Counted from the stretch's first letter, positions 51,577 to 61,063 are shown. The stretch: 64,000 nucleotides of DNA from Nocardiopsis quinghaiensis (GCF_008638365.1 NZ_VWVU01000006.1:1-64000), one strand, 5' to 3'. Notes: generated by a model from the letters alone, not told the origin. Program-made: numbers and translations.

Positions 51577-52955
51577 GACGCGCTCCTCACGGACAGGCCC
51601 TTGTTCCGGATGTCGTCGACGGTCCTCTCCTGCGCGACGGCCAGGGCGTCCACGAAGGAGGTGCCGTCGGCGACGGCGGAGCGGAACGCGTCACCGATGT
51701 GGTCCTTGGTACTGGACAGGGTCGGACCCCACTCCCAGTCGGTGGGGATGTACTCGGTGGCCTCGGCGATGGTGCTCGTGTAGTTCTGCTCCGAGAAGTA
51801 GGGGTCGGGCCCCTGGTTGCGGACCGAGTTCCCGTTGAGCTCCTCCGAGGCGGCCCAGCCGATGCCGCACTCGGTGATCATGGCGTCCACCGCACGCTGG
51901 TCGGTGCTGAGCCAGTTCGCGAACAGCACCGCCTCGTGGGGGTGGGGCGCCCCGCTGAGCACGGCCGAGGCCGAACCTCCCCAGGTGCCCTCCCGGCGCT
52001 GCCCGTCGTCCCACTGGGGCATGCTGGAGACCTTCCACCGGCCGGGGTTGTCGGGATCGTTGCCCCTGATGATGGCGTCGCCCCAACTGCCGACCGTCCA
52101 CGTGCCGATGGTGCCCTGCTGCAGGCCCTGGTACCAGCCGGTGGACCACACGGCGTGGGTGAGGTTGAGTACGCCCTCGCGGACCAGCCCCTCCCAGAAC
52201 TCGGCCACCCGTACCGAGGCGTCGTCGACGAGGTTGACCGACCACTCCCCGCCCTCGGTGCTGAACCACCGGGCTCCGGCCTGCATGCACATGCCGGCGA
52301 GCCAGTCCGCGTCCCCGACGGGGAAGGACTCGATGAAGGCGCCGTCCTCTGCCGCCGCGACGCGGCGGGCGGCCTCCGCGTACTCCTCCCAGGTGGCGGG
52401 AGCGCCGTCGATCCCCCACTCCTCGTACTTGTCGGCCCGGTAGAAGTAGGTCAGCGGCCCGGAGTCCACGGGGACGCCGTAGTGGCCGCCGACGTAGGAG
52501 GCCTGGAGCCACTGCCACTCGTCGTAGCGGTCGGCGTACTCCAGCGCGCCGTACCGGCCGAGGTCCTCCAGTCCGTTCTCCAGCAGGAAGGAGGGGATCT
52601 GGAAGAACTCCACCTGCGCCAGGTCGGGCTGGTTGCCCGCGACCAGCGAGTTGAACATCTTCGCGTACCCGCCGTCGAGCCCGCCTGGGATGGTCACGGC
52701 CCTGACCTGGATGTCGGGGTGCTCGGCGTTCCAGATGTCGGCCACCGCCTGGAGGCCCGGCCACCAGGTCCAGTACGTGAGCGTGATGTTCTCGTCGGGG
52801 CCCTTGGGCGGGACGAGCGGCCGGTCCTCGGCCGGGCCGACGGTGGCGGCGCATCCGCCGAGTGCCGCGGTGGAGCCGAGCGCCGACGCCGTCAGGCCCG
52901 CGCGGAGCAGGCCGCGGCGGGACATACCGCCCGGTGGGGGGATGGGAACTTTCAT
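51573..52955 (-). CDS. Sugar-binding lipoprotein (extracellular solute-binding, family 1)
   Basis: A 460-residue binding protein. The N-terminus has a twin-arginine lipoprotein signal ('MSRRGLLRAGLTASALGSTAALGGC'); the mature part shows the family-1 pattern 'ITLTYWTWWPGLQAVADIWNAEHPDIQV' and 'YGVPVDSGPLTYFYRADKYEEWG'. Many Trp residues would stack on sugars. Start ATG 52955 behind GAGGAGA. Next to a GH3 beta-glucosidase, so the ligand is probably a beta-glucoside such as cellobiose or a related oligosaccharide. Confidence 0.92.
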   Translation of the reverse strand: MKVPIPPPGGMSRRGLLRAGLTASALGSTAALGGCAATVGPAEDRPLVPPKGPDENITLTYWTWWPGLQAVADIWNAEHPDIQVRAVTIPGGLDGGYAKMFNSLVAGNQPDLAQVEFFQIPSFLLENGLEDLGRYGALEYADRYDEWQWLQASYVGGHYGVPVDSGPLTYFYRADKYEEWGIDGAPATWEEYAEAARRVAAAEDGAFIESFPVGDADWLAGMCMQAGARWFSTEGGEWSVNLVDDASVRVAEFWEGLVREGVLNLTHAVWSTGWYQGLQQGTIGTWTVGSWGDAIIRGNDPDNPGRWKVSSMPQWDDGQRREGTWGGSASAVLSGAPHPHEAVLFANWLSTDQRAVDAMITECGIGWAASEELNGNSVRNQGPDPYFSEQNYTSTIAEATEYIPTDWEWGPTLSSTKDHIGDAFRSAVADGTSFVDALAVAQERTVDDIRNKGLSVRSAS

Positions 52956-53061
52956 GCTGTCTCCTCGGGGGGACCTTCTGCGGGGGGGGTTGGTTCGGGT
53001 ACCGAGGTTCCCGGTCCCTGAGCACCAGAACACGCGAGCGAGGCGAGACGGATGATACGGA

Positions 53062-55518
53062 CTAGCGCACGTCGAGGGAGAGGCGGTGCGCGATGGCGCG
53101 GCTGGAGGAGCCGACCGCGAGGCGGTAGGTCCCCTCCGGAGTGCGCCACGAGTGGGTGGCGGGGTCCCAGACCGCGAAGGCCCGCGGCGGGACGTCGAGG
53201 TGGACGGTGGCCTCCGATCCGGGCTCGGCCCGTACGGAGGCGAACGCGGCCAGGGCCCGTACCGGACGCGTGGTACCCGCGCTGTCGGCGGGGGGCTCCA
53301 CGTAGACCTGCACCACGTGGCGTCCCGGCCGGGCACCGGTGTTGGCGAGTGTCGCGGTGACTCGGACGGGACCGCCGAGCAGGCCGCCGTCGCGTTCGGG
53401 GAGGGGGTCGCCGAGGAGGGCCTCGGTGATCTCCCAGTCGGTGTAGCCGAGCCCGAACCCGAAGGGGCGGTGGGGCTCGCGGCCGTCGCGGTCGTAGGCG
53501 CGGTAGCCGACGAACACGCCCTCGTCGTAGGCGAGGACTCCGCGGTCGGGCCGGGTGTCCATGACCGGAACGTCGGCGTGGTCGCGGGGCAGGGTCCAGG
53601 GCAGGCGTCCGGTGGGCTCGGACCGCCCGGTGAGGGTGTCGGCGAGGGCGTGGCCGTACTCGTGGCCGCCGAACCAGGACCACAGGACGGCGGGCACCTC
53701 GTCGAGCCAGGGCAGGAGCACGGGGGCTCCGGCGTTGACCACCACGGCGGTGCGCGGGTTGGCCGCGGCGACGCGGCGGACGAGTTCGTCCTGGCGCCCG
53801 GGCAGGGCGAGGGTGGGGCGGTCGTAGCCCTCGGACTCGACCTCGTCGTTGGTGCCGACCACCACAACGGCGACGTCGGAGTCCTCGGCCGCCCGGACCG
53901 CCTCGGCGATCTCCTCCTCCGCGGAGGGGCCGGGCGGCAGGTGGCGGAGCTGGGCGACGACGCCGCGGCCGAAGTCGCCGAAGTCGGAGACCTCCAGGCC
54001 GATCTCGACGCGGACCGTGCGGGGGGCGTCGACCACGATCCCGGTGCGGGGTCCGTCGGGGTGGCTGTGCCGCGACTCCAGGATCTCGGCGTCGGAGGCG
54101 GGGCGGCCGCCCTCGGCCAGGACGTCGCCGTCGACGCGGACGGTGTGGCGGCCGACCACACCGACCTCGACCTGGTGGAGGCCCCGCTCGGCGAGGTGGA
54201 GGTCGGCGGTGACGACGGCCCTGGCCGCACGGGGGTCGTCGACGCCGATGTGGAAGGCGGTGCGGTCGAGTTCGGGGGTGCCGACGGGGTCTCCGGAGGC
54301 GTCGAGGAGGGTCATGCCCAGGGAGGTGACGAGGTCGCGCGAGGCCGCGGGCAGGAGCCGCCGGGGATCGACGCCGCGCACGACGGTGAGCTCGACCCCG
54401 TCGGGCAGGGCCTCGCGGAGCCCCTCGGCGGGACTGACCAGGTACTTGGAGTTGACGTGCGCGCTGCCGCCTCCCTGGGTGTAGGCGTCCACCGCGTTCG
54501 GGCCGATGAGCGCGATCCGGCGCACGTCGTCGACGGCGACGGGCAGCAGGCCGCCCTCGTTGCGGAGCAGGACGTGGCCGCGTGATCCGGTCTCGCGCAG
54601 GAGGACGCGCTCGTCCTCACCCTCGACGGCGGGCGAGGTGTCGTGGTCGAGTTTGCCGACCCGTGCGGCCAGGCGCAGGACGCGGACGACCTTGTCGTCG
54701 ATGACGGACTCGGGGACCTCGCCGGAGCGGACGGCCCGCAGGAGGGCGTCGCCCTCGGCCCAGGGGCCGCGCGGGCCGGGCATGACCAGGTCGAGTCCGG
54801 CGTTGGCGGAGGGCGCGGTGCTGCGGGCGGCGGTCCAGTCGCTGACCACCACTCCGTCGAAGCCGAGCTCCTCCTTGAGCAACCCGGTGAGCAGGCGGTG
54901 GTGGTCGGTCATGCTGTTGGACTCCACGCCGTCGTCCACGCCGTTGTAGGCGGCCATGACGGTCCACGCCCCGGCGTCCAGGGCGGCCTCGAAGGGCGGC
55001 AGGTAGACCTCGCGCAGGGTGCGCTCGTCGATACGGGCGCGGTAGCTGGTGCGCTCGCGCTCGGTCTCGTTGCCGACGAAGTGCTTGGGGCAGGCTCCCA
55101 CGCCCTCTCCCTGGACGGCGCGTACGAAGGCCGCGCCGAGCTCACCGGTGAGGACGGGGTCCTCGGAGAAGCACTCGAAGTGGCGCCCGCCGACGGGCGA
55201 GCGGTGGAGGTTGAGTACCGGGGCGAGGACGACGTCGACGTCCTTGCGGCGGGCCTCGGCGGCGAAGAAGCGGCCGGTGCGCTCCATCAGCCCGGTGTCC
55301 CAGGCCGCGGCGACCGCCGTGGGGCTGGGGGTGCTGGCCGAGTGCTCCTGCTGGGTGGCCTCGGTGCCGCGCACCCCGGCGGGGCCGTCGGAGACGGTGA
55401 CCGGCAGCAGTCCGGCCTCCGGGATCTCGTGCAGGACCCACCCGGTGCGGCCGGTCAGCATGCGCACCTTGTCCTCGATCGGGAGCCGGGTGACACGGGC
55501 GTGGATGTCTGAGGTCAT
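53062..55518 (-). CDS. GH3 beta-glucosidase with PA14 insert
   Basis: An 818-residue family-3 glycoside hydrolase. The catalytic nucleophile is Asp227 in 'GFDGVVVSDWTAARS'; substrate-binding 'CPKHFVGNETERERTSY' is intact. Order: (alpha/beta)8 domain to about residue 300, alpha/beta sandwich interrupted by a PA14-like domain (about 390-530), fibronectin-type III-like C-terminus. No signal peptide, so cytoplasmic cleavage of imported glucosides is likely. Upstream of the ABC importer genes on the same strand and divergent from a TetR regulator. Confidence 0.95.
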   Translation of the reverse strand: MTSDIHARVTRLPIEDKVRMLTGRTGWVLHEIPEAGLLPVTVSDGPAGVRGTEATQQEHSASTPSPTAVAAAWDTGLMERTGRFFAAEARRKDVDVVLAPVLNLHRSPVGGRHFECFSEDPVLTGELGAAFVRAVQGEGVGACPKHFVGNETERERTSYRARIDERTLREVYLPPFEAALDAGAWTVMAAYNGVDDGVESNSMTDHHRLLTGLLKEELGFDGVVVSDWTAARSTAPSANAGLDLVMPGPRGPWAEGDALLRAVRSGEVPESVIDDKVVRVLRLAARVGKLDHDTSPAVEGEDERVLLRETGSRGHVLLRNEGGLLPVAVDDVRRIALIGPNAVDAYTQGGGSAHVNSKYLVSPAEGLREALPDGVELTVVRGVDPRRLLPAASRDLVTSLGMTLLDASGDPVGTPELDRTAFHIGVDDPRAARAVVTADLHLAERGLHQVEVGVVGRHTVRVDGDVLAEGGRPASDAEILESRHSHPDGPRTGIVVDAPRTVRVEIGLEVSDFGDFGRGVVAQLRHLPPGPSAEEEIAEAVRAAEDSDVAVVVVGTNDEVESEGYDRPTLALPGRQDELVRRVAAANPRTAVVVNAGAPVLLPWLDEVPAVLWSWFGGHEYGHALADTLTGRSEPTGRLPWTLPRDHADVPVMDTRPDRGVLAYDEGVFVGYRAYDRDGREPHRPFGFGLGYTDWEITEALLGDPLPERDGGLLGGPVRVTATLANTGARPGRHVVQVYVEPPADSAGTTRPVRALAAFASVRAEPGSEATVHLDVPPRAFAVWDPATHSWRTPEGTYRLAVGSSSRAIAHRLSLDVR

Positions 55519-55566
55519 GAGCCCCTGCTCTTGTGACGTACGTCTCTTGGAGCGGAACCTTACTTA

Positions 55567-55582
55567 CTTAATACTCATTAAG
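55567..55582. promoter_or_regulatory. Candidate TetR operator before GH3 gene
   Basis: CTTAAT-N4-ATTAAG palindrome in a short AT-rich island between the divergent GH3 and TetR genes, about 50 bp upstream of the GH3 start. Extended match TTGCTTAAT/ATTAAGTAAG on the minus strand. Confidence 0.6.
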
Positions 55583-55679
55583 CAAGAGAGGTGGGAAGTC
55601 TCGATACCGTAGAGGTGGGTCCCGACCCCAGCCACGGACCCCGAGCGCCCCGAAGGAGCGCAGGAAGCGGAGAGCAGGA

Positions 55680-56333
55680 ATGAGCGAGACGACACCAGCG
55701 CCGGACACACGTCCCTCCCCCGGTGCCGAGGAGGCCCCGGCGCCACGCCGACGGGTGAACCGGCGCGAGCAGATCCTGCGCACGGCCGCCGACGTGTTCG
55801 CCTCACAGGGTTTCCACAACACCTCGCTGGCCGACATCGCGGCGATGCTCGACATCACCCCGGCGGGGGTCCTGCACCACTTCGGCTCCAAGACCGACCT
55901 GCTCACCGCGGTCCTGGAGCTGCGCGACGACACCGACCCGGCCCCGGAGGGCAGCCGGATGCTGGACCACCTGGTGTCCACCGCCGAGCGCAACGCGGCC
56001 CGCCCGGGAACCACCCGGCTGTACGCGGTGCTGTCTGCGGAGAGCGCCACCGACGAGCACCCCGCGCAGGAGTGGTTCCGGGACCGCTACAGGGTGCTGC
56101 GCCAGGCGATCGGCGACGCCGTTCTGGACCGGCTCGGGCCGGAGTACCGGGAGGCCGCCGGCGCTCCGGGACCGGACGGGCGCACCCCGGCTCATGCCGC
56201 GGCGGCCGCGGTCATCGCCGTGATGGACGGCCTGCAGGTGCAGTGGCTCCTGGACCCCGAGGCCGTCGACATGGCCGCCGTGACCGAGTTGGTGATAGAC
56301 GCCGTCGTCGCCCGGCTGTCCCGGGAGGACTGA
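55680..56333 (+). CDS. TetR-family regulator of glucoside utilisation
   Basis: A 217-residue TetR protein. Helix-turn-helix 'SLADIAAMLDITPAGVLHHFGSKTDLL' (residues about 48-75) after a Pro-rich N-terminus. The ligand domain carries no recognisable special motif. Divergent from the GH3/ABC gene set and next to a palindrome, so probably its local repressor responding to a sugar or metabolite. Confidence 0.9.
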   Translation: MSETTPAPDTRPSPGAEEAPAPRRRVNRREQILRTAADVFASQGFHNTSLADIAAMLDITPAGVLHHFGSKTDLLTAVLELRDDTDPAPEGSRMLDHLVSTAERNAARPGTTRLYAVLSAESATDEHPAQEWFRDRYRVLRQAIGDAVLDRLGPEYREAAGAPGPDGRTPAHAAAAAVIAVMDGLQVQWLLDPEAVDMAAVTELVIDAVVARLSRED

Positions 56334-56370
56334 CCGGAACGGCGGTCAGGCGGGAGGGCCGGAACGCGAG

Positions 56371-56410
56371 GAGGGGGCGCCGGGGACCGTGTGGTCCCCG
56401 GCGCCCCCTC
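56371..56410. terminator. 18-bp perfect GC hairpin between convergent TetR and Ldt genes
   Basis: GAGGGGGCGCCGGGGACC, GTGT loop, exact complement. Longest hairpin of its kind in the window. Confidence 0.88.
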
Positions 56411-56426
56411 GGCGTTCGGAAGGCGG

Positions 56427-57728
56427 TTACCGCTCGCCGTGGACGGAGCCGGGGGTGCCGGAGCCGTCGGTGACCTGCGGCTCGCCGGTCACGCTGTTGG
56501 CCAGCCAGTCGTCCCAGGACTTCTGCCAGAAGCCCCAGCCGTTGTTCCACTCGAACTCGCGGTCGGTGCCGGTGGTGTTCAGCACGTCGCCCATGAGGGT
56601 GTTCTCGAAGAACCACTGGGCGTCGGCCATGCGCAGGTTGGTGCAGCCGTTGGAGGTGTTGGCCGAGCCGATGGCGGAGTTGTAGGAGGCCTCGTGCACG
56701 AACTCGCCACTGTTGGAGGTGCGGACCGCGTACTGCACGTCCACGTTGTAGGAGTTGGGGGAGTCCTCGGGGATACCCACGGTGGTGGAGTCCATGGTGA
56801 TGTGCTCGTAGCGCTCCATCAGCACGTGGACGCCGCTGCTGGTGGTGTCGAAGCGGCGGTTGGCCTTGCCGTTGCTCACCTCGATGGTGCGCTCGTGCTC
56901 ACCGTCGACGGTGACGACCATCTCGTGGTCGGGCACGTGCATGGTCGCGATCAGCTCGCGGCCGATCTCGAAGTCGATCTGGTGGTTCCTCACCCCGTAG
57001 ACGCCCTCGGAGGCCTCGACGCCCGCGAGACGGAGGTCGACGGTGACGGCCTGGTAGGGGTCCCAGTACTCCTCGGGGCGGAACACCGCGGTCTGGTCGT
57101 TGGTCCAGTTCCAGGCGCCCGCGACCTCCTGTTCGGAGACGACCTCCATGGAGTTCTCGACCTGCGCCTTGTTGGTGACCGGCAGGTCGAAGTTGATGAC
57201 GATCGGCATGCCCACGCCGACGGTGTCACCGGTGACCGGGTAGTTGGACGCCAGCTCCAGGCGCTGTCCGGGAACGGCGGCCAGGGTGGTGAACTCGTGG
57301 ACGAGTTCGGTCTCCTCGCCGGCGTCGTTCTCGGCGGTGGCGGTGACCACGACGTCCGAGCCGGGGCGCAGGTTCCAGTCGCTGACCCACTCGGTGCCGT
57401 CCCCGTTGAGGGTGCCGGTCACGTCGTAGAGGCCCGGGGTCTCCTGCTCGCCCTCCGCGGAGGCCTCGTCGACGACGGTCTGGTCCACCTGGACGTCGGT
57501 GATGACGCCGCTCTCCGCGGTGACCTGGACGGGGGAGTTCGGAGCGACCTCCCCGGTGCCGTCCTCGGGGGTGATCACCAGTTCCGCGGGGGGCGTGGCG
57601 TCGGTGGGCTCGGAACCTCCGCCCTGCGTCTCGGCCTCACCGGACGTGCAGGCCGTCGCGGCCAGCGCCAGCGCGACCAGTCCGATACCGAGCCGGCGCA
57701 TCACCACCGGGGGTGTCTTTCCCGTCAC
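56427..57728 (-). CDS. L,D-transpeptidase lipoprotein (Ig-like + YkuD)
   Basis: A 433-residue envelope enzyme that makes 3-3 cross-links in peptidoglycan. Lipoprotein signal ends 'ALAATAC' (Cys27); two Ig-like domains (about 50-250) precede the YkuD catalytic domain. Catalytic His345 and Cys362 are present in 'FVHEASYNS...TSNGCTN'; the position before Gly-Cys is Asn360 where most family members have His (SHGC). Start GTG 57728 is preferred over ATG 57743 because GGAGGT lies seven bases upstream. Monocistronic, convergent with TetR. Confidence 0.92.
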   Translation of the reverse strand: MTGKTPPVVMRRLGIGLVALALAATACTSGEAETQGGGSEPTDATPPAELVITPEDGTGEVAPNSPVQVTAESGVITDVQVDQTVVDEASAEGEQETPGLYDVTGTLNGDGTEWVSDWNLRPGSDVVVTATAENDAGEETELVHEFTTLAAVPGQRLELASNYPVTGDTVGVGMPIVINFDLPVTNKAQVENSMEVVSEQEVAGAWNWTNDQTAVFRPEEYWDPYQAVTVDLRLAGVEASEGVYGVRNHQIDFEIGRELIATMHVPDHEMVVTVDGEHERTIEVSNGKANRRFDTTSSGVHVLMERYEHITMDSTTVGIPEDSPNSYNVDVQYAVRTSNSGEFVHEASYNSAIGSANTSNGCTNLRMADAQWFFENTLMGDVLNTTGTDREFEWNNGWGFWQKSWDDWLANSVTGEPQVTDGSGTPGSVHGER

Positions 57729-57743
57729 GTCTGGTACCTCCAT

Positions 57744-58044
57744 GTCATGCCTTGAACGCCGTGTACTGCCAGTAAGACGCGCGAGCGCCCAAAAGGTTCT
57801 GAGATCTCACGCATCGGTATAGATCGGTTATCACTGACGCGGGGAGACACCGGAACCACCGACAATACACCTGGGGGGTATGAGTCGACTTCCTTCGGGT
57901 ATGAGATTACGGCTATCCGTAACCCGCGCCGCGCGCCGGGGGATCCCTGCCCTGCAATCGACCCCTAGAATCTAGTTCGAACGCTCAGGTTTATGCTCCG
58001 TCCAAGCCTGACCAAAAGCTCGTTTCTCCTGTTGGGAGGGCTCC
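57744..58044. promoter_or_regulatory. Divergent promoter region Ldt/SMR with two palindromes
   Basis: 301 bp. Two perfect short palindromes: TTACGG-CTAT-CCGTAA (57907-57922) and CTAGA-A-TCTAG (57965-57975), the latter containing a TAGAAT -10-like hexamer 70 bp before the SMR start. Candidate operator for the TetR protein encoded after the SMR gene. No guanidine riboswitch-like element was recognised. Confidence 0.45.
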
Positions 58045-58368
58045 ATGTCGTGGCTCTGGTTGGCCGGCGCGATCATCTCCGAGGTGATCGGCACCACCTC
58101 GCTCAAGCTCTCGGAGGGCTTCACCCGCCTGGTTCCCTCGGTCTTCGTCGTGCTCGGGTACGCCGGGGCCTTCCTCATGCTCAGCCAGTCCCTCACCCGG
58201 GGCATGGAGCTCGGAGTGGCCTACGGCGTGTGGGCGGCCGCGGGTATCGCGCTGGTCGCCGTGATCGGCGTCACACTCTTCGGGGAGTCGCTCACCTGGG
58301 TCCAGGTGGGCGGGATCGCCCTGATCATCGCCGGGGTGATGGCCCTGGAGATGGGTGGACGGCATTGA
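58045..58368 (+). CDS. SMR-family multidrug efflux protein (EmrE-like)
   Basis: A 107-residue four-helix transporter. The essential Glu is in the first helix ('AGAIISEVIGTTSLKLSEGF'), and 'AYGVWAAAGIALVAVIGV' matches the EmrE/QacE subgroup rather than the guanidinium exporters. Works as a homodimer exporting cationic compounds by proton exchange. GGGAGG is placed before ATG 58045. Overlaps the downstream TetR gene. Confidence 0.93.
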   Translation: MSWLWLAGAIISEVIGTTSLKLSEGFTRLVPSVFVVLGYAGAFLMLSQSLTRGMELGVAYGVWAAAGIALVAVIGVTLFGESLTWVQVGGIALIIAGVMALEMGGRH

Positions 58369-58964
58369 GCGGGAGCAGCGCGGAGGCCGCCGGTCCGGAG
58401 CCGATCGCCGACGGCCGCAGGCGCAAGGGCGAGCGGCGCCGACGACAGCTGCTGGACGCCGTCATGCGCGTGGTCGAGCGCGACGGCGTGGCCTCGGTCA
58501 GCCAGCGGCGCGTCGCCGCCGAGGCCGGGGTCGCCCCCAGCGCGGTCACCTACTACTACGCGGCCGTCGACGACCTGCTCGTGGACGCCCTCACCCGGGT
58601 CAACGACACCTACGTGGCCGCCCTGGCGACCCTGCCCGACGACGCGGACGCGGCCCTGCGCGCCCTCGCCGGGATGATCGCGGCGGGTCCGGGACCCGAG
58701 CGAGCCCATGTGATGGCCGAGTGCGAGCTGTTCCTGCTCGCCGCGCGGCGCCCGGCCCTGCGCCCCCAGATCGAGCGCTGGAACCGGGCCGTGGACGCCT
58801 TCCTCGTGCCCCACCTGCCCGATCCGGACGACCGCTCGGGTGTGTGCGCCGCCGTCGACGGCCTGTTCGTGCGGGCCTGCACCGAACCGGAGCTGACGGC
58901 CGAGGAGGTGTACCGGACTCTCAGTCGGCTGGTGTCGCGCGCGCCGCGTAGCGGCCGGGCGTGA
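58365..58964 (+). CDS. TetR-family regulator of SMR efflux
   Basis: A 199-residue TetR protein; helix-turn-helix 'VSQRRVAAEAGVAPSAVTYYYAAVDDLL'. Start TTG 58365 overlaps the SMR stop (TTGA), so both are cotranslated; the frame is open further upstream but inside the SMR gene. Probably senses exported drugs and represses the pair. Confidence 0.88.
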   Translation: MSGSSAEAAGPEPIADGRRRKGERRRRQLLDAVMRVVERDGVASVSQRRVAAEAGVAPSAVTYYYAAVDDLLVDALTRVNDTYVAALATLPDDADAALRALAGMIAAGPGPERAHVMAECELFLLAARRPALRPQIERWNRAVDAFLVPHLPDPDDRSGVCAAVDGLFVRACTEPELTAEEVYRTLSRLVSRAPRSGRA

Positions 58965-58978
58965 CACCGAGGACGGCT

Positions 58979-59098
58979 GTGAACTCCCTGGTCGGGTGGG
59001 GCTGGAGGAGGCGCGCCCCGCCCGAGGACGCCGACGCCCAGCCCCGCTTCCCCGCCTTCCTCGGCCGCCGCGCCTGGTGGGAACCGATGGGCCGGTGA
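58979..59098 (+). CDS. Possible 39-residue ORF after TetR
   Basis: A GTG frame with GAGGA just upstream, ending 'FPAFLGRRAWWEPMGR'. This looks like the C-terminus of a longer protein rather than a full one, so it may be a gene remnant. Low confidence. Confidence 0.25.
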   Translation: MNSLVGWGWRRRAPPEDADAQPRFPAFLGRRAWWEPMGR

Positions 59099-59163
59099 CC
59101 GTGCCGGACCGGGCACCGGCCCGACGACGGATCGGCGTTCCGGCGGCCCGGACCCGTGACGCG

Positions 59164-60816
59164 TCAGCAGGCCAGCTCCCAGGAGCACTCCAGCTCACCG
59201 CCGCCCTCCACGCGCGCGCTCCGCGTACGGGCTCCGGCGGACGCCCCGTGGCCCACGTACTCGGCCAGCCGAACGGTGATCGCGTCCTGCACGCCCCTGG
59301 GCGCCGGACCGCTGTGACCGTTGTTGACGATGCTGAACACCAGTTCGCCGTCGTCCGGCCCGGGAACGTACCCCGACAGGGCGCTCACCCCGGTCATGGT
59401 GCCGGTCTTGGCCGAGACGACGCCCTCGGCGGCGGTGCCCCCCATCCGGTACCTCAGGGTGCCGCCCACCAGCGGGTCGCTCTCCCCGGCCACCGGGAGG
59501 GACGCCCTCCAGGTCCCGTGCCAGGAGGCGTCGCGCGAGCGCGTGAGCAGGTCCACGACCGTGTCGGCGGTGACCAGGTTGCCCCGGGACAGGCCGGAGC
59601 CGTCGTTGAGGACGAGGGCGGAGGTGTCCACGCCCAGTCCGGTCAGGGCCTTCTCCACACCGGCGAGTCCGGCGTCCCAGCTCCCCTCGTCCGCGACCTC
59701 CCTGCCGATGCTCTTGACGAGCATCTCCGCGTGCCCGTTGTTGCTGAACTTCATGAACGGGACGAGGATCTCCCCCAGTTCGGGGGACTCGTGGTCGGCC
59801 AGGACCCTGGCGCCGGACCGGCCCCCGGGCGCGTCGCCGAACTCCACACCGCCCGCGACCTCGACCCCGTGCCGCTCCAGCGCCCGCTCGAAGAGGTGCC
59901 CGGCCAGCCCGGCGGGCTCGTGCACCGTGCGCACGGCGGTCACGGGGGCGCCGCCGGCCGGGATCGCGCCGCTCACCGTGACGGTGTTGGTACCCAGCAC
60001 ACGGTCGACGGCCAGGGTGTTCCCACTGCCCGGCGCGCCCGTGAGGGCCTGGTTGTCCAGCTCGGCGTAGCCCTCGGCCGCGCCGAGGTCGACCTCGGGG
60101 GGACCGCCCACGCTCCCCGGGGAGACCACGACCTCCGTCACACCGGTGTCGTGGCGTCCCCCGTGGGCGACCGTGAGGGCGGAGATCTGCGCCGAGTACG
60201 CGTACGGCTCGTCCTCGGGCCACCAGTCGTCCACGAGGCGCTCGGAGTCGAACCAGGTGTCGTCGGCGTACACGCCGCCCCGCACGACCCTGATCCCGGC
60301 ACCGGCCACGTCGGCGGCCAGCTGGTCCAGGTCGCCCTCGGACAGGGTCGGGTCGCCGCCGCCCACCAGGTACAGGTTTTCCACGGAGCGCCGGTGGCCG
60401 GGATCCGCCTCGGCCACCACCTCGGTGGAGAAGGTGTGGTCGTCGCCCAGGACCTCCAGGGCCGCGGCGGCGGTGAACAGCTTCATGTTGGACGCGGGCA
60501 GCAACCGCTCTCCGCCGTCGCGCGAGTAGAGCACCTCGCCGGTGTCGGGGTCGGTGACGACCACGCCGGACACCGCGCCCTCCAGGGACGAGTGCCTCAA
60601 CAGGAGGTCGATGTTCTCGCGCAGGTCGGCCAGGCGCTCCCCGTCCGCGGCCGTGTCCGCGTGGACCGGGGAGGCGCCCAGCGGCGCCACCGGGAGCAGG
60701 GGCATCGCGACGAGCGCGGCGGCGACCTTCCAGGCGGCGCCGCGACGGCTTCCGGGGCGGCTTCCGGGGCGGTGGCGTCCGGGCGCGGGATTCCAGAGAT
60801 GGGCGGAGGTTCTCAA
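59164..60816 (-). CDS. dacB: D-alanyl-D-alanine carboxypeptidase/endopeptidase (PBP4 type)
   Basis: A 550-residue class-C penicillin-binding protein that trims peptidoglycan stems. Basic N-terminus and signal peptide (to about residue 53, '...SPVHA'). Active-site motifs: Ser109-x-x-Lys ('LPASNMKLFT'), SxN 'KFSNNGHAEM' and 'VSAKTGTMTG'. The large domain inserted between the first two motifs is as in DacB. Start TTG 60816 follows AGGAGACGAAGAG. Monocistronic. Confidence 0.93.
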   Translation of the reverse strand: MRTSAHLWNPAPGRHRPGSRPGSRRGAAWKVAAALVAMPLLPVAPLGASPVHADTAADGERLADLRENIDLLLRHSSLEGAVSGVVVTDPDTGEVLYSRDGGERLLPASNMKLFTAAAALEVLGDDHTFSTEVVAEADPGHRRSVENLYLVGGGDPTLSEGDLDQLAADVAGAGIRVVRGGVYADDTWFDSERLVDDWWPEDEPYAYSAQISALTVAHGGRHDTGVTEVVVSPGSVGGPPEVDLGAAEGYAELDNQALTGAPGSGNTLAVDRVLGTNTVTVSGAIPAGGAPVTAVRTVHEPAGLAGHLFERALERHGVEVAGGVEFGDAPGGRSGARVLADHESPELGEILVPFMKFSNNGHAEMLVKSIGREVADEGSWDAGLAGVEKALTGLGVDTSALVLNDGSGLSRGNLVTADTVVDLLTRSRDASWHGTWRASLPVAGESDPLVGGTLRYRMGGTAAEGVVSAKTGTMTGVSALSGYVPGPDDGELVFSIVNNGHSGPAPRGVQDAITVRLAEYVGHGASAGARTRSARVEGGGELECSWELAC

Positions 60817-60997
60817 CTCTTCGTCTCCTACCGGTCACAAAGGGTGAAGGGCATCGAACCCTAACCCGTGGGGGGTCCCGGCGCCAGGACCTCTCGCGCG
60901 GGTCGCCGCCGTGGGGATCCGCGGAGGCGCCCGGTGACGGGAGGGAACGCGTCCCGCCACGTGTACGCCGTGTCCGGTTCCGGTCGGCACACACGGC

Positions 60998-61039
60998 GGC
61001 GGGCCGGTGCCGGGGCTCACGCCCCCGCACCGGCCCGCC
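60998..61039. terminator. GC hairpin downstream of ABC operon
   Basis: An 18-bp stem with one mismatch (GGCGGGCCGGTGCCGGGG and its near-complement), 6-nt loop, ahead of the dpp operon end on the minus strand. Confidence 0.7.
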
Positions 61040-61063
61040 GGGTCCACCGCCACGCGGGGCGCG

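Noticed and set aside
51573-54230. An 885-codon frame joining part of the GH3 region to the sugar-binding protein
   Set aside because: The first 400 residues are a Pro/Ser/Thr-rich shadow of GH3; the real binding protein starts at 52955 with a Shine-Dalgarno and signal peptide.
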